A stretch of DNA of 64,000 nucleotides, taken from NCBI GenBank assembly GCA_963932465.1, contig OZ010800.1, forward strand, positions 99,405,307 to 99,469,306. Reading direction: 5' to 3'. How positions within the stretch are numbered: position 1 is the first letter of the stretch; each line of letters opens with the position of its first letter. Positions 46,531 to 56,825 of the stretch are shown here, one piece after another. The stretch is from Maratus speciosus (lineage: Eukaryota; Arthropoda; Arachnida; Araneae; Salticidae). The position numbers and the translations under genes are program-made. The notes under the pieces were generated by a model, which saw nothing but the letters and a program-made list of their open reading frames with translations, made no database searches and was not told the DNA's origin.

Positions 46531-48930
46531 GGAAAAAAAAACAATGATAATGTTTGATGACATAAAAAGTATTCTGAAACTAGTTACAATTCTACCTATA
46601 ATTGAAATGATCATGTATTTATAGCTGAGAAAATGCTCATTATTTAACATATTTTTCTTTTGTTCGAAATTGAAAGTACGGAGAACGATGAACAAATTTC
46701 AACATCCTACGGCGCTGTGTTTTCATACATATAACTGCATGATTTTTTCGAATGAATAACGATCTCTCATGCACTGGCTTTCGGGCAGATAGCAGGTCTT
46801 GCCTTAGTACAACATCTACAATTAATTTTACTATGGTAGGTTGGCTGTTGGGAGCGCTAAGTTGCAAAACACCAGTTATCCCTTAGCATATGTCAAGCAG
46901 TGTGCAGCATTAATGAGAAATGTTAATTTTGTTTGTTTATTGAAGATTAGAAAAAAATAATATTTTGTCAATAAATTAACTTGTATACAGAAATTAAAGA
47001 CGGTGAATTTTTTTAAAATGTAACGTCGTTAAAAAGTGTTCCAAATCGACACAAATCATACCATAAGATCTTCCAAATTTAGAAATATGGTGAAATTTAA
47101 CAGAACGTCCAATAAACGTAACCAAAAGACACAAAATGGATTTTATGGAAAAAGAAGCTTGGAGCAAAATTGAATAGGAAGGTCCAAATAACAAGTAACT
47201 ATGGCGACAAATACAGTCTTTAGTAGGAATATGGTGATACCTGAGAGTACTGCAGTACTTGTATCGTGTATAGGTACTGAGGAGGAGAAAGTCAACGAGC
47301 TAGTGAAGGATTCTCAGTTCATTATTCTTTTAGCGCCATTGCAGCTCCAAATTCGTTGCTGGTGGATAAGTGATGTACTTTCAGGCGTCATCAAAGAATG
47401 TTCAAGCGTGTGGTTGGATTTATATCCAGGACCTTGGGAGAAAATCATTACGCTGAATAACTTCACTTTCCAACAGCTCTGAGACGGCCACTGTACAATG
47501 AGATGGAGTGTTGTTGATCATGACAAAGAACTGTGGGCACATAGCAGATCTAAACAAGGCGAACATAGATTTAAATAAATATAATAGCAGGCGACAGTGC
47601 CTGAAACATCTTGGAAGTGTTAAAGGTAAGTATGACTACCAGCATGATACTTCGGAAAACGAAATTTCCACCATCATCAATGTCTCATTCTACGATATTG
47701 TAGTATGTGTGTTCTCTACACTCTCCATACGCGCATACCTATAGAATCACTATTCAAACTAAATCTGCTCTCATGCATGAAGAATAGTTGACTCTATTTC
47801 TGATCCTGTTATTACACTCCTGTTACCACTGGGAATTATATCTTAGATGAACAGGCCCTTTGAATACTGAAGTCTAAAAACGCAATAATATTCAAAATAC
47901 GACAAACACCCGAACACTGAAATATTCCTGGGAGATTTTTTCTCCGCCTTTCTTTTTCCTGCCTACTTGTCAGCAGCACAATCAGAAGGCAGCTATCTTC
48001 AAATGTAGAACTTGTTTTTCCCTATTATCCCCCCCTAAAACCACTAGAATAAAGAGCTAATCTTGTACAAGGGAATATTTTTGTTGTACTAAAGTTTAAA
48101 TATTTTTGCACGTTTCATCGTTCAGGATTTAATCAAGGCATGTTATTACTGGGAAACTGAATACTAGAAATTAGCTTTTTATGTCTTTTTTAGATTAATC
48201 GTGGTACAACAAAAACGTTTGTCCCATGGTGAATAAAACTTATTGCTTTACGTTTTAATGTAGTTTTACCAAAATAAATATTTTCAGCGAACTATAAAAT
48301 CCATCTTACAAAAAAAAACATAAAAATTATACATTTATTTTGAAGGAATTTATCAAAGAATATCACAATATTTCCACCCAATTACTTTATTGCTTATCTG
48401 TACTTAACAAAGGATTTTTTTGGTGCTGTAAGATAAATCGTTAAAAAAAAAGAGGCTAACTAATACATCTTCGGTCAAAAACATTATTTTACAAATTACA
48501 GTCTTCAGTTAAATGGAAGTTCTACTTTTTGTAGTATGTTTGCGAATCCAAAAAAAATATAATTTTTTTAATAAAGAGTTTTAAAATTATGCAAGGAATA
48601 TCATCATTGTGATTAAATTATAATACTGATAAATTATTTGATGTCGGGAAAAAAGAGATAGCATCAATTCATTATTCCCATTTATCATTTAAATGCTCAT
48701 ATTTATCTTCTAACAATTACCAAACATATACTTTTTTTAGAAAACACGGTGCCTAAAAAAACTGTATACAGAAACTAATATCTCAACGAATTGAAATTTA
48801 TTTTTCTTAACAAAATTTCACCATTTTCCTTATAGCTTGTATATAAACAATAAAAATGTTTAAAAATTGATAAATTATAAAGTAAATTATTTTAAGCGAA
48901 TTAAAAACATAATCTCTGGAATTAATAAAT
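46531..48930. other. unassigned DNA
   Basis: Open frames of 60-95 codons occur (for example 47201-47482 on the plus strand) but none has a recognisable domain, repeat match or splice-supported structure. Nothing else was identified. Confidence 0.4.
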
Positions 48931-49477
48931 AGACGATTAAGTGTAAGTACTACTCGTGCTCAGAGGGTTTCGTACAATAAATATAAGAATTATTAACTGT
49001 ATTATTAAAAAAAAAGTTTCTAAAAGAAAAATAAGAATTTGCAAAAAACTACACAACTTAGTGCTTGGTATAGCTGTATATATACTAGATAATTGTGAAT
49101 GGGTACAGTGTAAATGTTCAACGAGATATGAAACCTAAATCAAATCAAATATTGCTATTTTGTACAACTCTTATTTAAATCTTATCCTAAACTGCTTTTC
49201 ATGAACTTAATTTGGCACTGACAATAAAAGTAGTGCATATTGAAACTTCATTTCGCATTTCATAAAACTAAATTCAACGTGCGCATTTCCAAATAGGTTT
49301 TTAATTAACTTTTAAAGACACGGGATGCGTATTGAGAGATTTACTCAATGCAAACGAGTCGTCGCGAATCTCGGAATTTTTATATGATTAATTCTAATTA
49401 AATTAGTCTATTTCAAATGAAAATCAAATTTCTAAGTAATTGCTTAGAAGGCGCAAAGTCCAACATAGTGAAAAAGA

Positions 49478-49548
49478 TTCCAAGCCGGGACTCGAGCCCG
49501 GGCCATCAGTATAGCGCACTGACGTTCTACCGACTAAACCACTTGGAA
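49478..49548 (-). repeat. tRNA-like SINE head, complete cloverleaf
   Basis: The 71 nt fold as acceptor TTCCAAG/CTTGGAA (7 bp), D arm GTTT/GAAC with loop AGTCGGTA, anticodon arm TCAGT/ACTGA with loop GCGCTAT, a 4-nt variable loop, and T arm CCGGG/CCCGG with loop CTCGAGT. The anticodon-loop position 33 is C, not U, and GCT would imply tRNA-Ser, which normally has a long variable arm. It is therefore a SINE promoter head (A and B boxes), not a working tRNA; the parent tRNA is uncertain. Confidence 0.75.
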
Positions 49549-49790
49549 CGATACACAACTCGGAAAATTTCTCACTATTATATGTTGGCAAGGCTACAAA
49601 CGCAGCACAAGATGAAATATTTATCGTGAGCCACCGACCTGGCGCTAACACGAAACATAATTAAATCCAGCATCGATAGAATCTATATTAAAACATGGAA
49701 ATTATTCCAGAGAGAAACATTCGCCTTGGATACAATATTTCAAATGAAAATTAAATTTCGAAGTAATTGCTTAGAAGGCGCAAAGTCCAA

Positions 49791-49858
49791 CAAGTGGTTT
49801 AGTCGGTAGAACGTCAGTGCGCTATACTGATGGCCCGGGTTCGAGTCTCGGCTTGGAA
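49791..49858 (+). repeat. tRNA-like SINE head, 5' acceptor end damaged
   Basis: Same sequence as the minus-strand head from AAGTGGTTTAGTCGG onward, with GGTTCGAGTCTCGG as the B-box region, but the first three acceptor bases are replaced where the palindrome arm joins. Confidence 0.7.
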
Positions 49859-50795
49859 TCTTTTTCACTATGTTGGACTTTGCGCCTTCTAAGCAATTAC
49901 TTCGAAATTTGATTTTCATTTGAAATATTGTATCCAAGGCGAATGTTTCTCTCTGGAATAATTTCCATGTTTTAATATAAATTAGTCTATTTTTAACAAT
50001 TTGACGGTTATTAATTTTATACTGCTACTGGACACAGCATTACACAAATATATCTTTAAAAGTTGTTATATACGCTTTAAAATCTGGTGTTACATACAGT
50101 AAGCCACCCCTGTCATTATGTACCTCCAAACCGTCAGTGTCTTTAAGGGTTAATATCTCGGCTAATTACCAATGATTTTTATCGAAAATCATTATCAACA
50201 ATTCTTTTATACTTCTGCTACGAAACGTATCTCCAGCGCTCCTCAACATTTTTGCTGATTACCCGCAAATCGAAATTTGTGTGTAACGGAAAAATGCGCT
50301 TTTCTGAAAAACTATGTGACCTAGTGTAATAGATACAGTTTTCCTGCAAGGTTTAATTTAAAGTCTACTACCTCTAATTTTTTTCATAATTTTAGTTTCA
50401 GTAGATTCGGAAATGCATTGGGGTGAACATATTTTTGTACTACATTTTTGACGATATATCTGCAAATATAATACTCAAAATTAAATGAAATTTATTTTTG
50501 AGTTCGGCGTTACGAAAGCTTTTGCACGGTACCCCACAATATATACACAAAAAAGTTTTTTTTTTTTTTCAAGTAACTTAATTTGGCCCTCTACATTTTC
50601 CCTAAAAATGTTTGTAAATGTTTAATAATCTGTAAATATGTGGGTTAATAGTCTTTATTACTTCCCCCAATTTGAACTTTCCGCGTTCCATAGTATACGA
50701 GTAAAATGGCTGTGACAGACAAATCGAGAGACAAATAAGTGATCTTATAATGGTTTCGTTTTCACTTTTTAAGTACAGAAACCTAAAAATAATAA

Positions 50796-51419
50796 AAATA
50801 TATATATTTTTCAAAAAATTACCTAAATATCATTTAATACGAAAAAAAAAGTATTTTTCTGTACATAATTTTTAATCTAATAAACTTGTAATAAAAATAA
50901 AATAAACACTTTAAATGATTATAATGATATTTGATTTTTTATAAGTTTCCAAACATCTAAGAAAATGAGTATCTAAAAAATGAAAGACATATAGAAAACA
51001 AAACAATCTAGATGAATTAAAATTTTCTTTTTATATAAAATTCTTGAAAAAGAACTGAATTACCAGAATCATCTTCTGAATTATCAGGTTCAAATTCGCT
51101 TGTATCATCATTGAAAATTATTGCTAACGCTTCTTCTTGCGTTAGACATTTTTCTTTACGGTACTTCTATGTACGGTATACATATAACTCAATAAAATAC
51201 AGACAATTAAGTTAAATAAAAATATTGCAGAATATCAATATTTATAACGCATCAAGTTCAGCAAAAACATCATATAATATTTCCGTCAATAGCAGTTTGG
51301 AAATTCCCATCCCTTGGTTTCAATAATCCCCTCATCACTCACTCTCCTCTCACTTACTCTTCAACAACAGCTGAATATTTCGTAGTAGGGAGGAAATCGA
51401 CACATGTTACAAGGCTCTT
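50796..51419. other. unassigned AT-rich DNA
   Basis: A minus-strand stretch near 51060-51150 reads as Ser/Glu-rich codons (EDDSGN, LTQEEALA), which resembles part of a transposase or exon, but no frame of useful length supports a call. Confidence 0.35.
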
Positions 51420-51806
51420 GGGCGATTCTGCCGTAGGTTCACAGGCCGGGCGTTTCGTACGGTTTCTTAACGAAAGAGTTAATGTCAGGTACTGGTAGTC
51501 GTGCAACTAAACCACATTTGAGATACCTCCGGTCCACAGTTAAACGCAATACGTCGTCCAGAAGTCCGTTACATGTGTTTTGTTATTTCTCTTGCTACCT
51601 GCCGTCTGTATCTTCTTACGTATAGGCCAAGATACCGATCTTTTCTTGCCGTTGCCACTATTGGGCAAACACTACTAAATCCTGATATCAAACCTCGCAA
51701 TACGATTCTGAGAGCGATTCCAAACTCCTCTGCCGCAATACTCACACGCCAATCTTCTTGTAACTTCTCAGTGAGTCTACCTTGTGTACAATCATCAAGA
51801 TGTCGT
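51420..51806 (-). pseudogene. Tc1/Tcb2-like transposase N-terminal fragment
   Basis: From 51806 the minus strand reads RHLDDCTQGRLTEKLQED and then an AAEEFGI helix, the start of the paired-like helix-turn-helix DNA-binding region of Tc1/Tcb2-type transposases common in spiders and ticks. ARKDRY in the second subdomain follows, then a stop, and in a shifted frame RRYLKCGLVARLPVP. The DDE catalytic domain is absent. This is a decayed 5' fragment. Confidence 0.65.
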
Positions 51807-52503
51807 TGATAAAATTTCCTTTTCTACATATCGCACTAAAGAAGCAATTCTAAACTGTTCAAACAAATCCATAGCGTGTACCAGTTTTCATAGAAAGGCT
51901 AGGAATTTAAAGCCAGAATGCTTTATAGACTGCTTTTATACTCCATACTACATCATGCCTCCTATATGCGAACGTCCTATCGTAAATCAACATATTCGAT
52001 CTCCTGCTTGGTTTTTCGGTCCGTTCTGACTTTTTAAAAGATAAATACACACATCTTAATAAATATTTTATTTCAAGATGACATGTCGCAATAACAAGGA
52101 TAAATAGTTAAATAGGAAAATAGATCGAGTATTATTTGACAAAATAGATCAGTATTGAAGGATTGCATAAAACAATTCGTGACTTGTGCTACAGAGAAAC
52201 ACAATTTGGAGATTGTACAATTTTACTCTCGGTGACTTTCGTCGAAAAATTTCCAATGTGACAAAGGAAACTCCAGCTGAAGTAATTATAGTTTGTTTAA
52301 AAATATTTTCTTATTGGCCATAAATGACTAACACAAGTTAAAACAATTTTACATTCAAAGATATTTTTTTGCACCATATACTTTTGCAAAATTCGTCTTT
52401 ATAAAATGTACTAGAAATTTTACCAATTAAACATTAAGAAACCGAATTTGATAACACTAATGTGTGTATTTTAGATAATAATTTCCGAACACTGGCTGAT
52501 AAT
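51807..52503. other. unassigned DNA
   Basis: Lies upstream of the Tc1 relic. No inverted terminal repeat or other feature was identified. Confidence 0.4.
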
Positions 52504-53673
52504 ATTTGTCCTGACACAAATAATGCATACACAAACTATTATATTTGTTTAAGAATCAGTATTATCCTACTTTTATAGATATGTTTATAAAGTTACTAGT
52601 AAACCCAGCGGATTTGCACGCGTAATAGTTGAAATATGCAAAATTATATCCATATGTCTAATTTTTATGATAAGAAATTATACATTTAGGAATAATTCCC
52701 GAATTACTCTTTGAAAGACCGTATGAATAAACTTTGTTTTTACACTGCTTTAACCAGAAATGAGACAAATTAATGAAAAGAACTAAAACTAAATAAATGA
52801 TAATTTAGAAAATATTTTGAAACTTTTATGTTCAATTACTACGCTTATTTCAATATTCATTTGAAGTTTTGAATTTTTTAGAAACCATCTTCTTGCATCT
52901 TAAAATTAGCCATCATGTCAAATTCTGAGCTTCTTTTCAAACGGTCTGCCATATCTCTTAACATAAATGACTATTCTGAAATAGGGAGTGTTACCATTAA
53001 TTTTCTAACATTAATTTTGAAATCGGTTTGGTATTTCCTAATATTCCACAGAAACGTAATATAAAAAGTTTTTAAATGCCTTCTTTAGAACGATTGTTGT
53101 TCTTGCCAACCCCAGGTATTAGAGTCAGCGGCATAAAATATAGCCTGTGTAGAATCACAGACTGTCACCATTGATTCGCAAGTATTACTTTTATAATCAG
53201 TTTATATTTCCAGAGATTGCATACAAATCGTAATTTAGGACTGTTTTACAACGCTTTCGCTCCTACACTTCGCTTCACCATTTTGTGATTCTAATTTATT
53301 TCAGACAGTCCTTCGAAGGCATTTATATTTAATACGTAACTATCATGCAATATTTTAAATTTGTAGCCTCTTCAGTATCAGAGAATTGCAATTTAGAACA
53401 TTTTTTGCTCCTGCAACCGTCTGGTGGTAGTGGCACAGACATAAAAAGTAGCTTATGTTTGAGCATTTTCTATCACCAACCATTTGTCAAACACCATTAT
53501 TTTTTAAATCGGTTTGGTATTTGATAAGATTGCATAAAAAATGTAATTTAGAAAGTTTTTAGAACTGTTTTCGCTAACTTCATTCTTTTAAATTTGGAAT
53601 TCTCTTTCGACGGTTCCTAGAAAGCTTTTGCATGTTGTAAGTAATTTCCATGCGAAATTTTAAAATGTTAGAC

Positions 53674-53685
53674 ACCACAGTTGTG
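53674..53685 (+). repeat. 12-bp target site duplication, left
   Basis: ACCACAGTTGTG, identical to 59221-59232 on the other side of the PLE2 insertion. Unit 2 of the duplication has the single related CTCCTCAGATGTG at about 61837-61849. Confidence 0.85.
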
Positions 53686-54080
53686 TTAAGAAAAAGAAGA
53701 AACAACGTATAAAGGCACAAATAAAATGCGTTTAAAAGCATACAGCTGTTTCAAAACCTCTAAGGTTTCCTCATCAGTGCTTAAAATAAAAGTTAAAACT
53801 AAGACATTGTGTAAACAGAGGTGGGGGGGAGAGAGGTGGACAGAGAGTCAGAAAAGCGTACCTTTCAGCTCTACTGCCAACGGTGAAATGCGACCTACAG
53901 CTGACAAACAGTTACGGAGTTGATCTCACGCGCATATTCAGGGAGACCAATCAAAATACCCAATTGCTCTGGAAGAGTCCAAACCCAGAAGGAGAAAAAG
54001 GGGGGAGGGAGTGGAGGGAATTATAGAAAATTAAACCATACCTTTGAAAAATTGGGCGTACTAGATAAATCATTAACTAA
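53686..54080 (-). repeat. PLE2 pseudo-LTR 1
   Basis: Shared 3' region (protein C-terminus, GGGGGGAGGGAGTGGAGGG tract, hammerhead, ATAAAATGCG end). Near-identical to 56441-56825 and, inverted, to 58800-59175. Confidence 0.85.
53736..53782 (-). ncRNA. hammerhead ribozyme, PLE2 pseudo-LTR 1
   Basis: On the minus strand: AAGCA paired with TGCTT (helix I), CTGATGA core, AAACCT paired with AGGTTT around a 3-nt loop (helix II, with a G-U pair and one bulged G next to the core), GAA, palindromic ACAGCTGT (helix III) and A at the cleavage site. The core is complete. The bulge in helix II may lower activity. Type I, probably dimeric. Confidence 0.75.
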
Positions 54081-56327
54081 ACTGTTTGAATTTTTCCATA
54101 TGTGGTAAGCCTCCCAGAAGTCCAGGTCATAGATTGAAGTACATTTCTGTATTATGGAGGCTTCGGAAAATTTAAAATTATGGTTGTTGGACCAGCAGTG
54201 GTTGGCAATAGCGGAACGTTTGATATCACAATTTTTAACGCAAGTTTTATGCTCCCCCAAACGGATCTTAAAGGCACGCTTCGTTTGACCAATGTACATT
54301 TTGTTGCATTCGCAAGATATCCTGTAAATACCCCAATTTGAAAAACTGTCAATTGGATGTTTCAGATTTGTGAATTGAATTTTATTAAAAGGAGTATAAA
54401 CTACTTTAAAGTCAAATTTTGACAAGATTTTAGAAATTTTATGGCTTATTTTGGGAAAATATGGGAGTATAATTAAATTTTCATTACCGACAGTATTAGC
54501 CCTGGATTTTGTACGTTTACTTAGTTTGTTATGAATGGAATCGACGATTTCAGCTGTAAAACCTCGATCAATGACAATAGATTTAACGTAGTCTAATTCT
54601 GTTTTTAGTAAACTGTCGGAAGAACAAATATTTAAAGCCCTGTAAACATAACTGTTAAAGGCAGCCAACTTTTGATTAGGTGGATGGGATGAAAGGCGAT
54701 GGGGGGGTAAGGATACTGCGAATGGTTTACGGTAAACAGTAGTGTGAAACAAATTATTTTCGCGGAAAACCATAACATCAAGAAAGGGCAAACGACTGTT
54801 ATTTTCGAGTTCGAAAGTGAACTGAATATGTTCATCTATAGAATTCATAATATCGAGAATATTAGTAAGATTAAGATCATCAGAGTTTAATAATGCAAAG
54901 CAGTCATCGACATAGCGGATGTAAAATGGAAAGGATAATATCTTGAAAAGGTTTGATTCGTAATAGTGCATGTAAATATCACTGAGGATGGGGCTGAGGG
55001 GGGAGCCCATGGACAAACCATCAGTCATGCAATAAAAATTACCATTAAAAATGAATGTGTTTTGCGATAAACAAATGCTAGTAAGATGTATAAGCTCATC
55101 AATTTCGTAATATGAATAATGAAATTCTTGTAGGCGTAATTTAAGACAATTTAAAGCACCTTGAACCGGTACGTTAATAAATAGTGATTTAACGTCGAAT
55201 GAAACCATACTATTGTTTTGAGTACCACTGAAGCTACGAAGCTTATTAACAAACTCATAAGAGTTCCTGCAAGTGTAGATATTGTTAGAGAGCAGGGGGG
55301 AGAAAATAGAGGTCAAATATTTCGCTAATTTATAGGAAGAGGTACCAATGTTCGAAACTATTGGTCTGAAAGGAATGCCTTGTTTATGGACTTTTGGGAG
55401 CGTATAAAATCTTGCGCAGTGTGACACTGAAGGAATGAGGGATAATTTAACGTTGTTGGAAATGAGTGGAGAGTGCTCGATAGCCGATTTTATAGTTTTC
55501 AATTCTTTTTGAGAAGGATCAGATTTAATCTTTTTATAAGGACCCTCGTCTATCAAGCTTTGTGTTTTGGATAGGTAATCAGACTTGTCCATAACAACAA
55601 TCTGGCCACCCTTATCAGCCTTGCTGATAACTATGTCAGTATTAGATTTTAGATTTTTTATGCAACTTGATGCAGCTTTGCTGATATTGGATTCAGGAAG
55701 GTTATTATTGAAATTCACATTATTGGTGATTAAGTGTCTAATTGAATCCTTCTGAGAAGGGTTTAAGGCACTGAACTTGAACGCTCTTTCGATGGGGGCA
55801 ATCACATGAGGAAAAGACGGTTTAGTAGTAAGCGCAAAATTATTATTTAATTTAAGATAATGGATTTCATCCTGAGTAAGGTTAGCACTTGAAAGATTGA
55901 TAACGGCATTCTGGTTAACCAACGGTAAGGTATTGGGTAAACTATTGTTATGTTTACTAGAGAGTAAATTAAATGTCGTTTTCAAAGAAGCTATATGTTT
56001 GGTAGACTTGCTTCTTGCACTAAACCAAGACTGGTTGTCAATGGAAGTGAAATCGTGATGTGAGTTGGATAGATTAATATGTAGATCATACAATTCCTGT
56101 TCAATAAGGGCAATTTTTCGACGGGTCTCCTGTATTACAGATCTTAACAGTGCGAGTTTCGTACGGAAAATAATTTTTTCAATTTTGTTTGAATAAGTTA
56201 AATTACAATTGACAGAAATAAAATTCGGAATTACTCTATTGCGTTTACAGTTCAGAAGGAAAGCAAGGTGGTTGAGGTATCTGAATTTTTTCAAGCGTAG
56301 GGTGGTAAATCTATTGCAGTCCGACAT
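54021..56327 (-). CDS. Penelope-like RT/GIY-YIG protein, PLE2 copy A, full length
   Basis: 768 residues from ATG at 56327 (MSDCNRF), no interruption. Same domain order as the 44224-46527 protein: KADKGGQIVV, LPKVHK, RT motif A (SFDVKSLF), DGLSMGSPLSP, YVDD, then GIY and YIG with a DFWEAYHI glutamate. Two oddities: motif A reads SLFINVP where both other copies have SLFTNVP, and the endonuclease reads RLGEH where copy B has RLREH and PLE1 has RLKEH. Either change could reduce activity. About eight residues differ from copy B over 673 shared positions, so the two are very close. The element would copy its RNA at a self-made nick. The leader upstream is about 100 bp and joins directly to pseudo-LTR 2. 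Confidence 0.9.
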   Translation of the reverse strand: MSDCNRFTTLRLKKFRYLNHLAFLLNCKRNRVIPNFISVNCNLTYSNKIEKIIFRTKLALLRSVIQETRRKIALIEQELYDLHINLSNSHHDFTSIDNQSWFSARSKSTKHIASLKTTFNLLSSKHNNSLPNTLPLVNQNAVINLSSANLTQDEIHYLKLNNNFALTTKPSFPHVIAPIERAFKFSALNPSQKDSIRHLITNNVNFNNNLPESNISKAASSCIKNLKSNTDIVISKADKGGQIVVMDKSDYLSKTQSLIDEGPYKKIKSDPSQKELKTIKSAIEHSPLISNNVKLSLIPSVSHCARFYTLPKVHKQGIPFRPIVSNIGTSSYKLAKYLTSIFSPLLSNNIYTCRNSYEFVNKLRSFSGTQNNSMVSFDVKSLFINVPVQGALNCLKLRLQEFHYSYYEIDELIHLTSICLSQNTFIFNGNFYCMTDGLSMGSPLSPILSDIYMHYYESNLFKILSFPFYIRYVDDCFALLNSDDLNLTNILDIMNSIDEHIQFTFELENNSRLPFLDVMVFRENNLFHTTVYRKPFAVSLPPHRLSSHPPNQKLAAFNSYVYRALNICSSDSLLKTELDYVKSIVIDRGFTAEIVDSIHNKLSKRTKSRANTVGNENLIILPYFPKISHKISKILSKFDFKVVYTPFNKIQFTNLKHPIDSFSNWGIYRISCECNKMYIGQTKRAFKIRLGEHKTCVKNCDIKRSAIANHCWSNNHNFKFSEASIIQKCTSIYDLDFWEAYHIWKNSNSLVNDLSSTPNFSKVWFNFL

Positions 56328-56433
56328 GTCATAAAATCAAAAGATAAAATCAAAAGGATAAAACAAGCAATCCAATGGCCCGTTGAAGCCGAAATTCATA
56401 AAAAGTGGGGAAGGATTGTACTTTGTGCCAATA

Positions 56434-56825
56434 TATTAAGAAAAAGAAGAAACAACGTATAAAGGCACAAATAAAATGCGTTTAAAAGCATACAGCTGTT
56501 TCAAAACCTCTAAGGTTTCCTCATCAGTGCTTAAAATAAAAGTTAAAACTAAGACATTGTGTAAACAGAGGGGGGGGGAGAGAGGTGGACAGAGAGTCAG
56601 AAAAGCGTACCTTTCAGCTCTACTGCCAACGGTGAAATGCGACCTACGGCTGACAAACAGTTACGGAGTTGATCTCACGCGCATATTCAGGGAGACCAAT
56701 CAAAATACCCAATTGCTCTGGAAGAGTCCAAACCCAGAAGGAGAAAAAGGGGGGAGGGAGTGGAGGGAATTATAGAAAATTAAACCATACCTTTGAAAAA
56801 TTGGGCATACTAGATAAATCACTAA
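56434..56825 (-). repeat. PLE2 pseudo-LTR 2
   Basis: Direct copy of pseudo-LTR 1, reaching into the protein C-terminus and ending abruptly at 56825 at the join with copy B. It lies just upstream of copy A, where a tandem-unit leader or promoter would be expected. Confidence 0.85.
56486..56532 (-). ncRNA. hammerhead ribozyme, PLE2 pseudo-LTR 2
   Basis: Sequence identical to the motif at 53736-53782. Located upstream of copy A, it would release a transcript starting near the leader of that copy. Confidence 0.75.

Larger units (their letters stand above)
49414..49978. mobile_element. tRNA-derived SINE cluster with palindromic structure and 14-bp target duplication
   Basis: AAATTAGTCTATTT flanks the insert at 49400-49413 and 49979-49992, and R5 copy 1 has a single related sequence at that point. 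The insert holds one SINE on the minus strand (tRNA-like head 49478-49548, body running left to about 49414), and a ~107-bp body sequence at 49686-49792 repeated in inverse at 49868-49976. The ~75-bp loop between those arms contains a second tRNA-like head. The body includes GGCGCAAAGTCCAACA and CTAAGCAATTACTT (and complements). Non-coding. Confidence 0.75.
48931..50795 (+). repeat. dispersed repeat, family R5, copy 2, interrupted by a SINE insertion
   Basis: Collinear with 41252-42375 on both sides of the insertion at 49414-49978. It ends with AAGTGATCTTATAATGG, TTTCGTTTTCACTTTTTAAG and AGAAACCTAAAAAT, the same tail type as copy 1. Non-coding. Confidence 0.6.

Noticed and set aside
46528..46695. 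Upstream 56-codon extension of the PLE1 protein
   Set aside because: The PLE2 protein starts at the aligned internal Met, and the extension has no counterpart there.
47201..47482. 93-codon frame as a possible host exon
   Set aside because: No recognisable domain, splice context or repeat match; the length is within chance for this window.
49478..49858. Functional tRNA genes
   Set aside because: The cloverleaf is good, but C33, an anticodon that conflicts with the short variable loop, and the repeated flanking body show a SINE.
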